The notes under the pieces: model-generated | The model's database searches: none | What the model was told of the DNA's origin: nothing | Seen by the model: the letters and a program-made list of their open reading frames with translations, nothing else | Origin: Nitronereus sp964503895 | GTDB taxonomy: Bacteria; Nitrospirota; Nitrospiria; Nitrospirales; UBA8639 | NCBI GenBank assembly: GCA_964503895.1 | Contig: CAZDCF010000040.1 | Location: 1 to 8,783 of the forward strand | Length of the DNA stretch: 8,783 bases | Direction of reading: 5' to 3' | Position numbers and translations under genes: made by a program | In this document: positions 1 through 6,044 of the stretch, piece by piece | How the letters are laid out: every line of letters begins with the position of its first letter | Numbering within the stretch: the first letter of the stretch is position 1

Positions 1-1550
1 GACTGGGTTCTGCTTTGGCAGTGGTTCGCGTTCTTCATGGCCATCATCCTGTCCTTCATGAAGCGGTGCAACGGGTTCTTAGTCTGACTTTGTTCAGTGG
101 AGTATGTCTTATCGGACTCCGCATTCTTCAACTGGTGATGAAGCCCATGGCCTTAATGGATGTGATGGGTTCGTCAGCTTTCCCGGATTTTTCTCAAACA
201 CAGGTCTTTCAGCACGGAGTGCTGAGTATCCTGCTGACAGTGGGATTAGTTAGCGCGGTAATGTTTGTGAAACAGCACGTGGGTAGTTGGATTCGCTGGT
301 TATTGGTCTTGGTTTTAGCGGGAACTTATATGGTGAATGAAGGTTGGTTGAGTCATGCTGCGAGTCGGCTTGAAGGGGGTGGATCATTGATGATCGTGAC
401 GATGATCCATGTGTTCGGCGCGACCCTATGGGCTGGAGGAATTATGCATTTATTGCTTCTATGGCGGTTTCTTCGCAACCAAGATTCGACCCTATGGCCG
501 GAACTTGTATCAAGGTTTTCGCCATTGGGAATTATTAGTGTTAGCTTGATTGTATTTCCTGGCGTGTATTTAAGCTGGCAGTACGTGGGTGGGTGGGATG
601 GCCTGGTTGGGACAGGGTATGGCAACATGGTGGCTGTCAAAATCTTGTTGTTTAGTTGTGTGCTAGCATTGGCCGCATTAAATTTTTTTACAGCTCGTGC
701 TCTGAGGGGAATGCAGGATCTGACCATCATGCAACAACGTGTCCCAGCTTATATTGAAGCTGAAATTATTTTGGCGGTGGGTTTATTGTTTACAGCGGCT
801 TCTTTAACAGGGTTTCCGCCATCAGTAGATGTCATGGAAGATGCGGCATCTCCAGCAGAAATGTGGACTATGTATGATCCTAAGGTTCCCAGGTTATCGG
901 GGCCTGAACTAGTGCTTATTGAAGCTCCGGACTTGACGAATCTTCAGACTGGCGAGATAGGTCACAAACAGGATGTAAGCTGGGATCGATTTAATCACAA
1001 CTTTTCAGGTGTGGTTGTGATTGTGATGGGGATTATGGCCTTATTCGATAGGCTTGGAGGATATCGTTGGGCCCGTTATTGGCCGTTGATGTTTATTGGT
1101 TTCTCAGTGCTGATATTCGTATTCGCGAATCCTGACCATTGGCCTCTTGGTTCAACTAGGTTGATGGATAGTTTGCAAGAAACAGAGGTGGTTCAGCATT
1201 GGCTGGCCGCCGTGGTGGTGTTTGGTTTGGGATGGTTTGAGTGGCGAGCTCGGGATGAACAAGTTGGGCAAAGGCAACTACAGTTTATGTTCCCAGTATT
1301 ATGCATTGTTGGAGGTATTATCCTTCTAACGCATTCCCACAGCGTTGCTGAATTGAAGGAAGAGTTTCTCATTCAGAGTACACATGTGGCGATGGGTGCA
1401 TTAGGGGTTCTTCTGGGTTGTGGGCGGTGGTTAGAAATTCGGTTGCCTGCTCCCTATGATCGAATGGCAGGAGTGATATCTATTTCGGCGATGATGCTGG
1501 TTGGTTTAATCCTGTTATTTTATATCAAACCCAGCTTGGTTATATTGTAA
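1..1550 (+). CDS. CopD-domain multi-pass membrane protein, 5' end off the window
   Basis: The reading frame is open to the left edge, so the true N-terminus is missing; the TTG at 15 is just the first possible start inside the window. Numbering from that TTG gives 511 residues with about 13 hydrophobic segments, so it is an integral inner-membrane protein. Residues about 127-230 match the copper resistance D (CopD/YcnJ) domain: a helix with HVFGATLWAGG, then FSPLGIISVSL, a GVYLSW segment, a GTGYGNMVAVK segment and ALNFFTARAL. CopD-type proteins are linked to copper uptake or handling, but the substrate here is inferred from family only. After a loop at about 270-325, a second membrane half (326-505) carries histidines at or near helix ends: H328 in FNHN, H375 in DHWPLGS, H395 in QHW, H440 and H442 in THSHS, and H457 in STHVAMG. 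These could bind metal or haem. No copper gene is visible beside it. The family call is fairly sure; the function is not. Confidence 0.8.
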   Translation, partial: LGSALAVVRVLHGHHPVLHEAVQRVLSLTLFSGVCLIGLRILQLVMKPMALMDVMGSSAFPDFSQTQVFQHGVLSILLTVGLVSAVMFVKQHVGSWIRWLLVLVLAGTYMVNEGWLSHAASRLEGGGSLMIVTMIHVFGATLWAGGIMHLLLLWRFLRNQDSTLWPELVSRFSPLGIISVSLIVFPGVYLSWQYVGGWDGLVGTGYGNMVAVKILLFSCVLALAALNFFTARALRGMQDLTIMQQRVPAYIEAEIILAVGLLFTAASLTGFPPSVDVMEDAASPAEMWTMYDPKVPRLSGPELVLIEAPDLTNLQTGEIGHKQDVSWDRFNHNFSGVVVIVMGIMALFDRLGGYRWARYWPLMFIGFSVLIFVFANPDHWPLGSTRLMDSLQETEVVQHWLAAVVVFGLGWFEWRARDEQVGQRQLQFMFPVLCIVGGIILLTHSHSVAELKEEFLIQSTHVAMGALGVLLGCGRWLEIRLPAPYDRMAGVISISAMMLVGLILLFYIKPSLVIL

Positions 1551-1551
1551 A

Positions 1552-2115
1552 TCAGGATATTTTTTGGCTCAGTCGTCGAAGCTGACGAAAAAGTCTGAGC
1601 ATATTGTGAAAGGAGTAATGCGCGTTTCTTCCACTTGGATTTGGTAGGACAAAGACTAGCGATCCGCCGAAATCCTGGTGTTGAAGGCCAATGGGTGATG
1701 ATATCTGACTTTTTTTCCTGTCTAACGAGGTTTTTAGATCTCTTGAAAGTAGTATGTTTTTCATGGTGATGCCCAATAGGGCTATAATCCTTGGTTGATA
1801 GTGTTGGGCTTTATCTAGCAATCTGGTCCGGCCTTTTAAATAATCCTGAGCTGTCAGATACTGGATCCCTGCTGTTGGTTGATCAATAATATTCGTCAAG
1901 CCGTACCCCCATTCGGGAAGTCGCCAATCATCGTGATAGGTAAGGGGAACATCAACAAATTTGGCTTCATTAAGCAATTTCCAGAACCTGTTGGAATATC
2001 CGGCATAGTGATGTCCGAGTTGAGCGGAACGTACGCTAGGATTGATGCCGACAAAAAGGATCTTTAATCCGTAATCTATATGATCAGGCAGGCCAGTAGT
2101 TTTTACTCGTTGCAT
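1552..2115 (-). CDS. mug: G/U mismatch-specific uracil-DNA glycosylase (Mug/TDG family)
   Basis: This predicted cytoplasmic base-excision repair enzyme removes uracil, or related damaged pyrimidines, from G:U mispairs. Its 187 residues are slightly more than the roughly 168 of E. coli Mug. Motif 1 is FVGINPS, with the catalytic-pocket Asn at residue 25 (GINPG in E. coli Mug). SNRFWKLL at 41-48 matches the conserved NRFW segment, YGLTNIIDQPT at 71-81 matches the G-T-x-L-V-x-R-P-T segment, and PRIIALLG at 108-115 is the central strand. The wedge-loop motif is LPNPSGRNAHYS at 157-168, where E. coli Mug has NPSGLSR; this variation is probably benign. The ATG at 2115 is the first in frame. A purine-rich GTAGGA lies very close to it and GGAAG lies further upstream, so the ribosome site is only fair. 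The gene converges on the CopD gene with one base between stops and diverges from msrA across a 144-base gap. Confidence 0.9.
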   Translation of the reverse strand: MQRVKTTGLPDHIDYGLKILFVGINPSVRSAQLGHHYAGYSNRFWKLLNEAKFVDVPLTYHDDWRLPEWGYGLTNIIDQPTAGIQYLTAQDYLKGRTRLLDKAQHYQPRIIALLGITMKNILLSRDLKTSLDRKKSQISSPIGLQHQDFGGSLVFVLPNPSGRNAHYSFHNMLRLFRQLRRLSQKIS

Positions 2116-2187
2116 TGTCCTACCGGTCTTCCGTTTTGTCTCAAACTGTAACGATTAATCAATCTGATAATTGTATGCATGGCAGTA

Positions 2188-2215
2188 TTGTTAAAGCCAT
2201 TTCTTCTGATAAAAT
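2188..2215 (+). promoter_or_regulatory. candidate sigma-70-type promoter for msrA
   Basis: TTGTTA at 2188-2193 (4 of 6 to the -35 consensus) and TAAAAT at 2210-2215 (5 of 6 to the -10 consensus) are 16 bases apart. They sit about 45 bases before the msrA start, in the divergent mug/msrA gap. The spacing and the -10 are good and the -35 is mediocre. Such matches occur by chance in AT-rich DNA. Confidence 0.4.
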
Positions 2216-2246
2216 ATAGTGTACATATCATCAGGTATGGTTAGCT

Positions 2247-2252
2247 AGGAGG
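2247..2252 (+). promoter_or_regulatory. strong ribosome binding site of msrA
   Basis: A perfect AGGAGG lies 7 bases before the ATG at 2260. This fixes the msrA start and shows that the N-terminal hydrophobic stretch is translated. Confidence 0.8.
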
Positions 2253-2259
2253 CCAAATC

Positions 2260-2883
2260 ATGAAAGTCTATAAATTGTTTGCATTGGCAGGGGCAAGTCT
2301 TTTATTTGTGTTGGGTCTTAGCGGGCTTTCCATGAGTCAGCATACCAACCTCGAAGGAGAAGTGGCCAAGGCGACGTTTGCAGGAGGATGTTTTTGGTGC
2401 ATGGAACATCCCTTCGATGAATTAGATGGGGTGATTTCTACAACTTCTGGCTATACTGGGGGGCACAAAGTTAATCCAACCTATCCTGAGGTATTAGCAG
2501 GTGGTACGGGTCATGCTGAGTCGGTGCAAATTGTATATGATCCAAAAAAAATCACCTATCAAGAGTTGCTAGAGATCTATTGGCAAAATACGGATCCAAC
2601 TAGTTCTAATGCCCAGTTCTGCGACCATGGAAATCAATATCGTCCAGAAATATTTTATCATTCCGAAGAGCAAAAGCAATTGGCTGAGGTTTCTAAAAAG
2701 GAAATCGAAAAAACGAAGAACTTTCCTCAACCCATAGTTACACGTATAACAAAGGCCTCCGCATTTTACCAAGCTGAGGCTTATCACCAAAATTATTATC
2801 AAACGAATCCGATTAGGTATAAATTTTATCGATTGGCCTGCGGACGAGATGCGCGACTAGTTGAGTTATGGGGAAAAGCCTAA
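2260..2883 (+). CDS. msrA: exported peptide-methionine (S)-S-oxide reductase MsrA
   Basis: MsrA reduces the S form of methionine sulfoxide in oxidised proteins. The family signature GGCFWCMEHPF begins at residue 42, with catalytic Cys44 and a second Cys47. It is followed by GVISTTSGYTGG, GTGHAESVQIVYDP and a QFCDHGNQYRPEIFY segment holding the usual D, Q and Y. The C-terminus carries Cys194 in a LACGRDAR context, a likely resolving cysteine. A short basic N-terminus, then a hydrophobic stretch (about residues 6-25) and a small-residue region ending near SMSQ, make a Sec signal peptide or membrane anchor. It is not a lipoprotein, because there is no lipobox Cys. The enzyme is therefore predicted to act outside the cytoplasm. 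No MsrB domain is fused to it; the single-domain length is normal. It stands alone, with its own promoter candidate and a weak terminator candidate downstream. The MsrA identity is very sure; export is likely. Confidence 0.95.
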   Translation: MKVYKLFALAGASLLFVLGLSGLSMSQHTNLEGEVAKATFAGGCFWCMEHPFDELDGVISTTSGYTGGHKVNPTYPEVLAGGTGHAESVQIVYDPKKITYQELLEIYWQNTDPTSSNAQFCDHGNQYRPEIFYHSEEQKQLAEVSKKEIEKTKNFPQPIVTRITKASAFYQAEAYHQNYYQTNPIRYKFYRLACGRDARLVELWGKA

Positions 2884-2942
2884 GATGGAGCTCTTTTTTC
2901 TTATGAGAATTCATTCGCGAAGGGTATTGATGTAATGGCACC

Positions 2943-2969
2943 TAATCAACGCATAAATTGATTATTTTT
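2943..2969 (+). terminator. weak AT-rich hairpin with T-run after msrA
   Basis: TAATCAA (2943-2949) pairs perfectly with TTGATTA (2958-2964) across an 8-base loop, and five T residues follow directly. This has the shape of an intrinsic terminator about 60 bases past the msrA stop. The stem contains only one G-C pair, so it would be weak. Confidence 0.3.
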
Positions 2970-2988
2970 AATGAAATGGTGTTTCATT
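2970..2988. repeat. second perfect inverted repeat in the msrA downstream gap
   Basis: AATGAAA (2970-2976) and TTTCATT (2982-2988) form a perfect 7-base stem around a 5-base loop. It begins right after the T-run of the preceding hairpin. It could be a backup terminator or an operator ahead of the next gene; the sequence does not decide. Confidence 0.35.
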
Positions 2989-3031
2989 CTTTCTATAGCT
3001 TCGGCATAACTTAAATAGTGGGGAGACTGAG

Positions 3032-3106
3032 ATGTGGGTGAAGTCTTGCTCATCCAGAGGGGTTTCGATAATGTGCTATGGGATCATCATGCTGGATCTC
3101 AGGTGA
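3032..3106 (+). CDS. possible 24-codon leader ORF
   Basis: An ATG at 3032 is preceded by GGGGAG (3020-3025) at 6 bases. It opens a 24-codon frame that ends in TGA at 3104-3106, inside the AGGTGAG ribosome site of the next gene and 7 bases before that gene's preferred ATG at 3114. The peptide starts MWVKSCSSRG and resembles nothing I know. The arrangement would allow translational coupling, but a frame this short can arise by chance. Confidence 0.25.
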   Translation: MWVKSCSSRGVSIMCYGIIMLDLR

Positions 3107-3113
3107 GACTGCC

Positions 3114-3506
3114 ATGCGCCTTTCTGGGAGACAAATTGGGTTGCTCAAAGAATATATGCATGATTTAGTCGAGCAAGCCAAGCAAGACGAGGCCACTGCC
3201 ATGGTTTTTGGGTATGCTTCAAAGTCCTATCGACCGGATCAGGCAATCTCGGATCTACTGGCGATTTTAGATGATCGAATTGAATCAGAAGGTGTGCAAG
3301 TCGGATTGTCAGTGGAGTTTCTTCATCAAATGTGGATGCTTTGCAATGAGAGCAAATCCAAAATAGAAAACAGTGTTTGGTTGCAGCGGAATCTTAATGA
3401 GGAGCCTTCAACCAAATCGTGGGTTCGTGATCTCACGTATCGGAAACTTATTGATTATCTTGAGCATCTGCCAGAGGAACCTTCTACTGCTTGCCAGGAT
3501 GAGTAA
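3114..3506 (+). CDS. hypothetical soluble protein, about 130 residues
   Basis: I do not recognise this family. From the ATG at 3114 the product is 130 residues, starting MRLSGRQIGLLKEYM. It is acidic, has no membrane segment or signal peptide, and looks mostly helical (LLKEYMHDLVEQAKQD, AISDLLAILDDRIESEG, RKLIDYLEHLPEE). It holds two cysteines, one in LCNES and one near the C-terminus, and no metal-binding cluster. The start at 3114 is preferred because AGGTGAG at 3101-3107 sits at the right distance. An in-frame ATG at 3078 would add 12 residues but lacks a well-placed ribosome site. The MutS-like gene begins 76 bases after its stop on the same strand, so the two may be co-transcribed. No function is assigned. 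Confidence 0.7.
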   Translation: MRLSGRQIGLLKEYMHDLVEQAKQDEATAMVFGYASKSYRPDQAISDLLAILDDRIESEGVQVGLSVEFLHQMWMLCNESKSKIENSVWLQRNLNEEPSTKSWVRDLTYRKLIDYLEHLPEEPSTACQDE

Positions 3507-3582
3507 GATGTAGCCTTAGCCATTCCTCTCGACACCGAGCTCTTCAAATTTCGTACTTACTTCTTCACAATATTCTATCAAG

Positions 3583-5442
3583 ATGGAAAACGAATACCCA
3601 CTACGCCAAAAGCGTGAGTTAGCCATAAAGCGTGCCATTGAACGTGGGACGCGAATGTTGGAACAAGGTGAACAGCGAAGCGCCATGTTTAGCCGTGGAC
3701 GCATGGGGATTTTTCTTATTGCGTTCCTTGTCTGTGGAGTCTTCTATAACAATAAATTGTTTGTGATGGGGAATTGGGTTTTGATTGCTTGTATCGCAAT
3801 ATTCATCAGCGTGGCGCACTATCATAACCGACTAGAGGATAAATTAACCAGGCTTCGATTGTGGTTGAAGGTCAAACAGGCCAACTTGGCTCGATTGCGC
3901 CTTGATTGGGAAAATATACCAGATTCGCACATTACCTTGCGTGGAAATCATCCCTATGCTGGAGACCTGGATGTTGTTGGAGGACATTCTCTACTCCAAC
4001 TCTTAGATACGACCGTCTCTAATGAAGGGCAAATTCGGCTCATCTCTTGGGTCGCTGAGCAGAATGAGCAACAGCTGTCGTTAGCCGCATGGTCATCTCG
4101 ACAAAAATTGGTCAATGCCTTTACACGATTTTCTGGGTTGCGCGATCGTATCCGATTGGTCGCGAAATTGGTCAGCCACATTCCCATCAATGGTGATCGC
4201 ATTCGTGTACTCTTAAAAGACTCTTTTGATATTCCTCGGCTTCAATTGCAGCTTTTTCTCACTAGTATTATCGCAAGTATCAATGTCGTGTTGTTTGTAA
4301 TCTGGGCGATAGGAATGGCTCCGGGCTATTGGATTCTTACGTTTCTTGGTTATGGATTCTTGATGTTGATGGCTGGGGGCCGTTTGAGTCATGTCTTTGA
4401 GCGGATCCTCAATTTACAAATGGAACTCGAAAAATTTGCGGCGGTTATCGGGGTTTTGGAAAAACGATCATTCTCGGGTGAACAAGCTATCTATCAAGTG
4501 ATTGAACCTTTACAAACCGTAGGTGAATCACCATCCTTGGCCATTAAACGGTTAGCCAGAATTTGTAGTGGTCTCAGCATCAAGGGCCATCCTCTGATTC
4601 ACATTGCAGTGAACTTAATAGGTCCGTGGGATATGGCATGGACATGGTACCTCCAAAAAGTGTGTCATCGATTGCGCCCAGTATTACCGGTGTGGATTGA
4701 ACAGATGGCCACAATCGATGCGGCTATGGCACTCGGCACTTTTGCCTATCTGAACCCGGACTATGTTTGGCCCAAACAACAAGAGAATCCTGCTAACGAG
4801 GAAATGGGTATCGTGACAACCGAGGTTGGACATCCCTTATTGGCACACGAGCAACGCGTCAGAAATAATTTTTCCCTTCAAGGAATTGGCCAGCTGTTTT
4901 TAGTTACCGGTTCCAATATGTCCGGGAAGAGTACCTTTTTGAGGACGATTGGTGTCAATGTGTGTTTGGCACAGGCCGGAGGTCCGGTCTGTGCCAAATC
5001 ATGGGAATGGTCTTGGATGAGAATCCATTCGTGCCTTCGTATTGGTGACTCACTTGAAGAGGGCCTATCGTATTTTTATGCGGAGGTCAAGCGGTTGAAA
5101 AGGATTTTATTGGCTGTAAGCAATCAGGAATCCCATCCTGTACTTTTTTTAATCGATGAAATTTTTAAAGGTACGAATAATCGTGAACGATTGCTGGGTA
5201 GCGAAGCTTTTATCCGTGAGCTGACTACAGGGTATGGACTAGGTCTGGTTACCACACATGATTTGGAGCTAGCCAGGCTAGAAAATGAACTGCCTCATAT
5301 CACCAATGTACACTTCCAGGAGACTGTTGGAGAAAAGGAATTAAAATTTGACTACCAGATCCGTCCTGGTCCCTGTCCTACGACGAATGCCCTCCGCATT
5401 ATGGCTATGGAAGGTTTGCCTATTCCAAAAGAAGATACTTAG
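3583..5442 (+). CDS. membrane-anchored MutS-family ATPase
   Basis: This 619-residue protein has the MutS core and ATPase domains but neither the N-terminal mismatch-reading domain nor a C-terminal dimerisation helix-turn-helix. Hydrophobic segments lie at about residues 42-57, 63-80 and a longer pair at 222-264, so it is predicted to sit in the membrane with the ATPase in the cytoplasm. GDLDVVGGHSLLQLLDTT (127-144) matches the start of the MutS core (domain III). GHPLL at 416-420 precedes the ATPase. Walker A is GSNMSGKST (443-451), Walker B is LFLIDE (521-526), and the MutS signature reads DEIFKGTNNRERLLGS instead of DEIGRGTST. TTHD lies at 557-560, and the C-terminal IRPGPCPTTNALRIM ends the fold. 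The ATP-binding residues are intact. The ATG at 3583 is the first usable start after an in-frame stop at 3511, but its ribosome site is weak, perhaps relying on the gene upstream. It is not classical MutS, and its role is unknown. Confidence 0.88.
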   Translation: MENEYPLRQKRELAIKRAIERGTRMLEQGEQRSAMFSRGRMGIFLIAFLVCGVFYNNKLFVMGNWVLIACIAIFISVAHYHNRLEDKLTRLRLWLKVKQANLARLRLDWENIPDSHITLRGNHPYAGDLDVVGGHSLLQLLDTTVSNEGQIRLISWVAEQNEQQLSLAAWSSRQKLVNAFTRFSGLRDRIRLVAKLVSHIPINGDRIRVLLKDSFDIPRLQLQLFLTSIIASINVVLFVIWAIGMAPGYWILTFLGYGFLMLMAGGRLSHVFERILNLQMELEKFAAVIGVLEKRSFSGEQAIYQVIEPLQTVGESPSLAIKRLARICSGLSIKGHPLIHIAVNLIGPWDMAWTWYLQKVCHRLRPVLPVWIEQMATIDAAMALGTFAYLNPDYVWPKQQENPANEEMGIVTTEVGHPLLAHEQRVRNNFSLQGIGQLFLVTGSNMSGKSTFLRTIGVNVCLAQAGGPVCAKSWEWSWMRIHSCLRIGDSLEEGLSYFYAEVKRLKRILLAVSNQESHPVLFLIDEIFKGTNNRERLLGSEAFIRELTTGYGLGLVTTHDLELARLENELPHITNVHFQETVGEKELKFDYQIRPGPCPTTNALRIMAMEGLPIPKEDT

Positions 5443-5602
5443 TTCTCGTTTTTAGTATTTTTAGATTTTTTGCAAATGAATATCATTAAAATTTATACCT
5501 CAAAGAATAATGGAGAAAAGAAAAGATGAAACAGAGCCTGATGCGAACTTGATAAGTATGATAGCAGAACTTGAAAAAGTGCCTGAAAGTTTCAATGGCA
5601 AA

Positions 5603-5884
5603 TTAAGGAATGAATATTTGTGTGTTTTGCTGGTCTTGATCGGTTTTTTCGCCAGTAGAAGTGCTACAATACGAACACACGTATTCATATTTGTTTCCAG
5701 ATGGGAGGATCAGCAATAAACGTTCACGGGCAGGAGTAGCCTCTCGACATGTAGGGCAGTAAAGAAGAGAAGCGTTCAACGACTGAAATTGGGCATTGGG
5801 ATCGGCTTGGGGTGGTGCTGGTTGAGGGCGCATACCTGGAGAAATAGAGCCAAGGTTTCTTGGATCAAATGGAAAACGTGCCAT
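5603..5884 (-). CDS. small zinc-ribbon protein, hypothetical
   Basis: This 93-residue protein has no known function. A proline- and alanine-rich N-terminal stretch (about 17-30, PGMRPQPAPPQADPN) leads into a four-cysteine ribbon. CPTC at 43-46 and CSYC at 70-73 are separated by a segment ending in LPSGNKYEYV, which is the spacing of a zinc ribbon. The tail is polar and glutamine-rich. There is no signal peptide, so it should be cytoplasmic. The ATG at 5884 lies just downstream of an in-frame TAA (5894-5896 on the complement), which leaves little choice of start, though the ribosome site is poor. It lies 160 bases downstream of the carboxyltransferase gene on the same strand and may be read through from it or have its own promoter. 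It converges on the MutS-like gene. The cysteine pattern argues for this strand over overlapping plus-strand frames. Confidence 0.7.
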   Translation of the reverse strand: MARFPFDPRNLGSISPGMRPQPAPPQADPNAQFQSLNASLLYCPTCREATPARERLLLILPSGNKYEYVCSYCSTSTGEKTDQDQQNTQIFIP

Positions 5885-5962
5885 GAGCTGATATTACTGA
5901 GCGTGATACCAAGGGTCAAGGTGGATAATTACTTACGTGGGGACGAAACTCTGCAAACAATA

Positions 5963-6033
5963 ATTCCCAACGATCATATCGGGAATCTCTTAAAAAGAGA
6001 AGGTCGTGCTTTGCAAAGAATATCGGATATTCT
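5963..6033. repeat. cluster of three inverted repeats between carboxyltransferase and zinc-ribbon genes
   Basis: Three perfect dyads are packed in 71 bases. ATTCCC (5963-5968) pairs with GGGAAT (5981-5986). TCTCTT (5986-5991) pairs with AAGAGA (5995-6000). AGAATATC (6017-6024) pairs with GATATTCT (6026-6033) around a single central base. They begin 11 bases after the carboxyltransferase stop, reading on the minus strand. No long T-run follows, so they are not clean intrinsic terminators. They may shape the mRNA end or separate expression of the two genes. Confidence 0.35.
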
Positions 6034-6044
6034 GGTAAGTGACT

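Noticed and set aside
353..730. 125-residue minus-strand frame inside the CopD gene
   Set aside because: It is a shadow of the membrane protein: its sequence is the complement of strongly hydrophobic codons and shows no domain.
3078..3113. 12-residue extension of the hypothetical protein from an ATG at 3078
   Set aside because: The nearest purine-rich stretch (AGAGGGG near 3056) is too far away, and AGGTGAG serves the ATG at 3114. It is kept only as an alternative.
3583..5442. Classical DNA mismatch repair MutS or MutS2
   Set aside because: The protein is too short for MutS1, has no mismatch-reading domain and no Smr nuclease domain, and contains membrane segments.
5510..5719. 69-residue plus-strand frame after the MutS-like gene
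   Set aside because: More than half of it lies antisense to the zinc-ribbon gene, no ribosome site precedes the ATG, and the C-terminal half has no protein-like character. The first 31 codons look mildly protein-like (MEKRKDETEPDANLISM), but that is not enough to call a gene.
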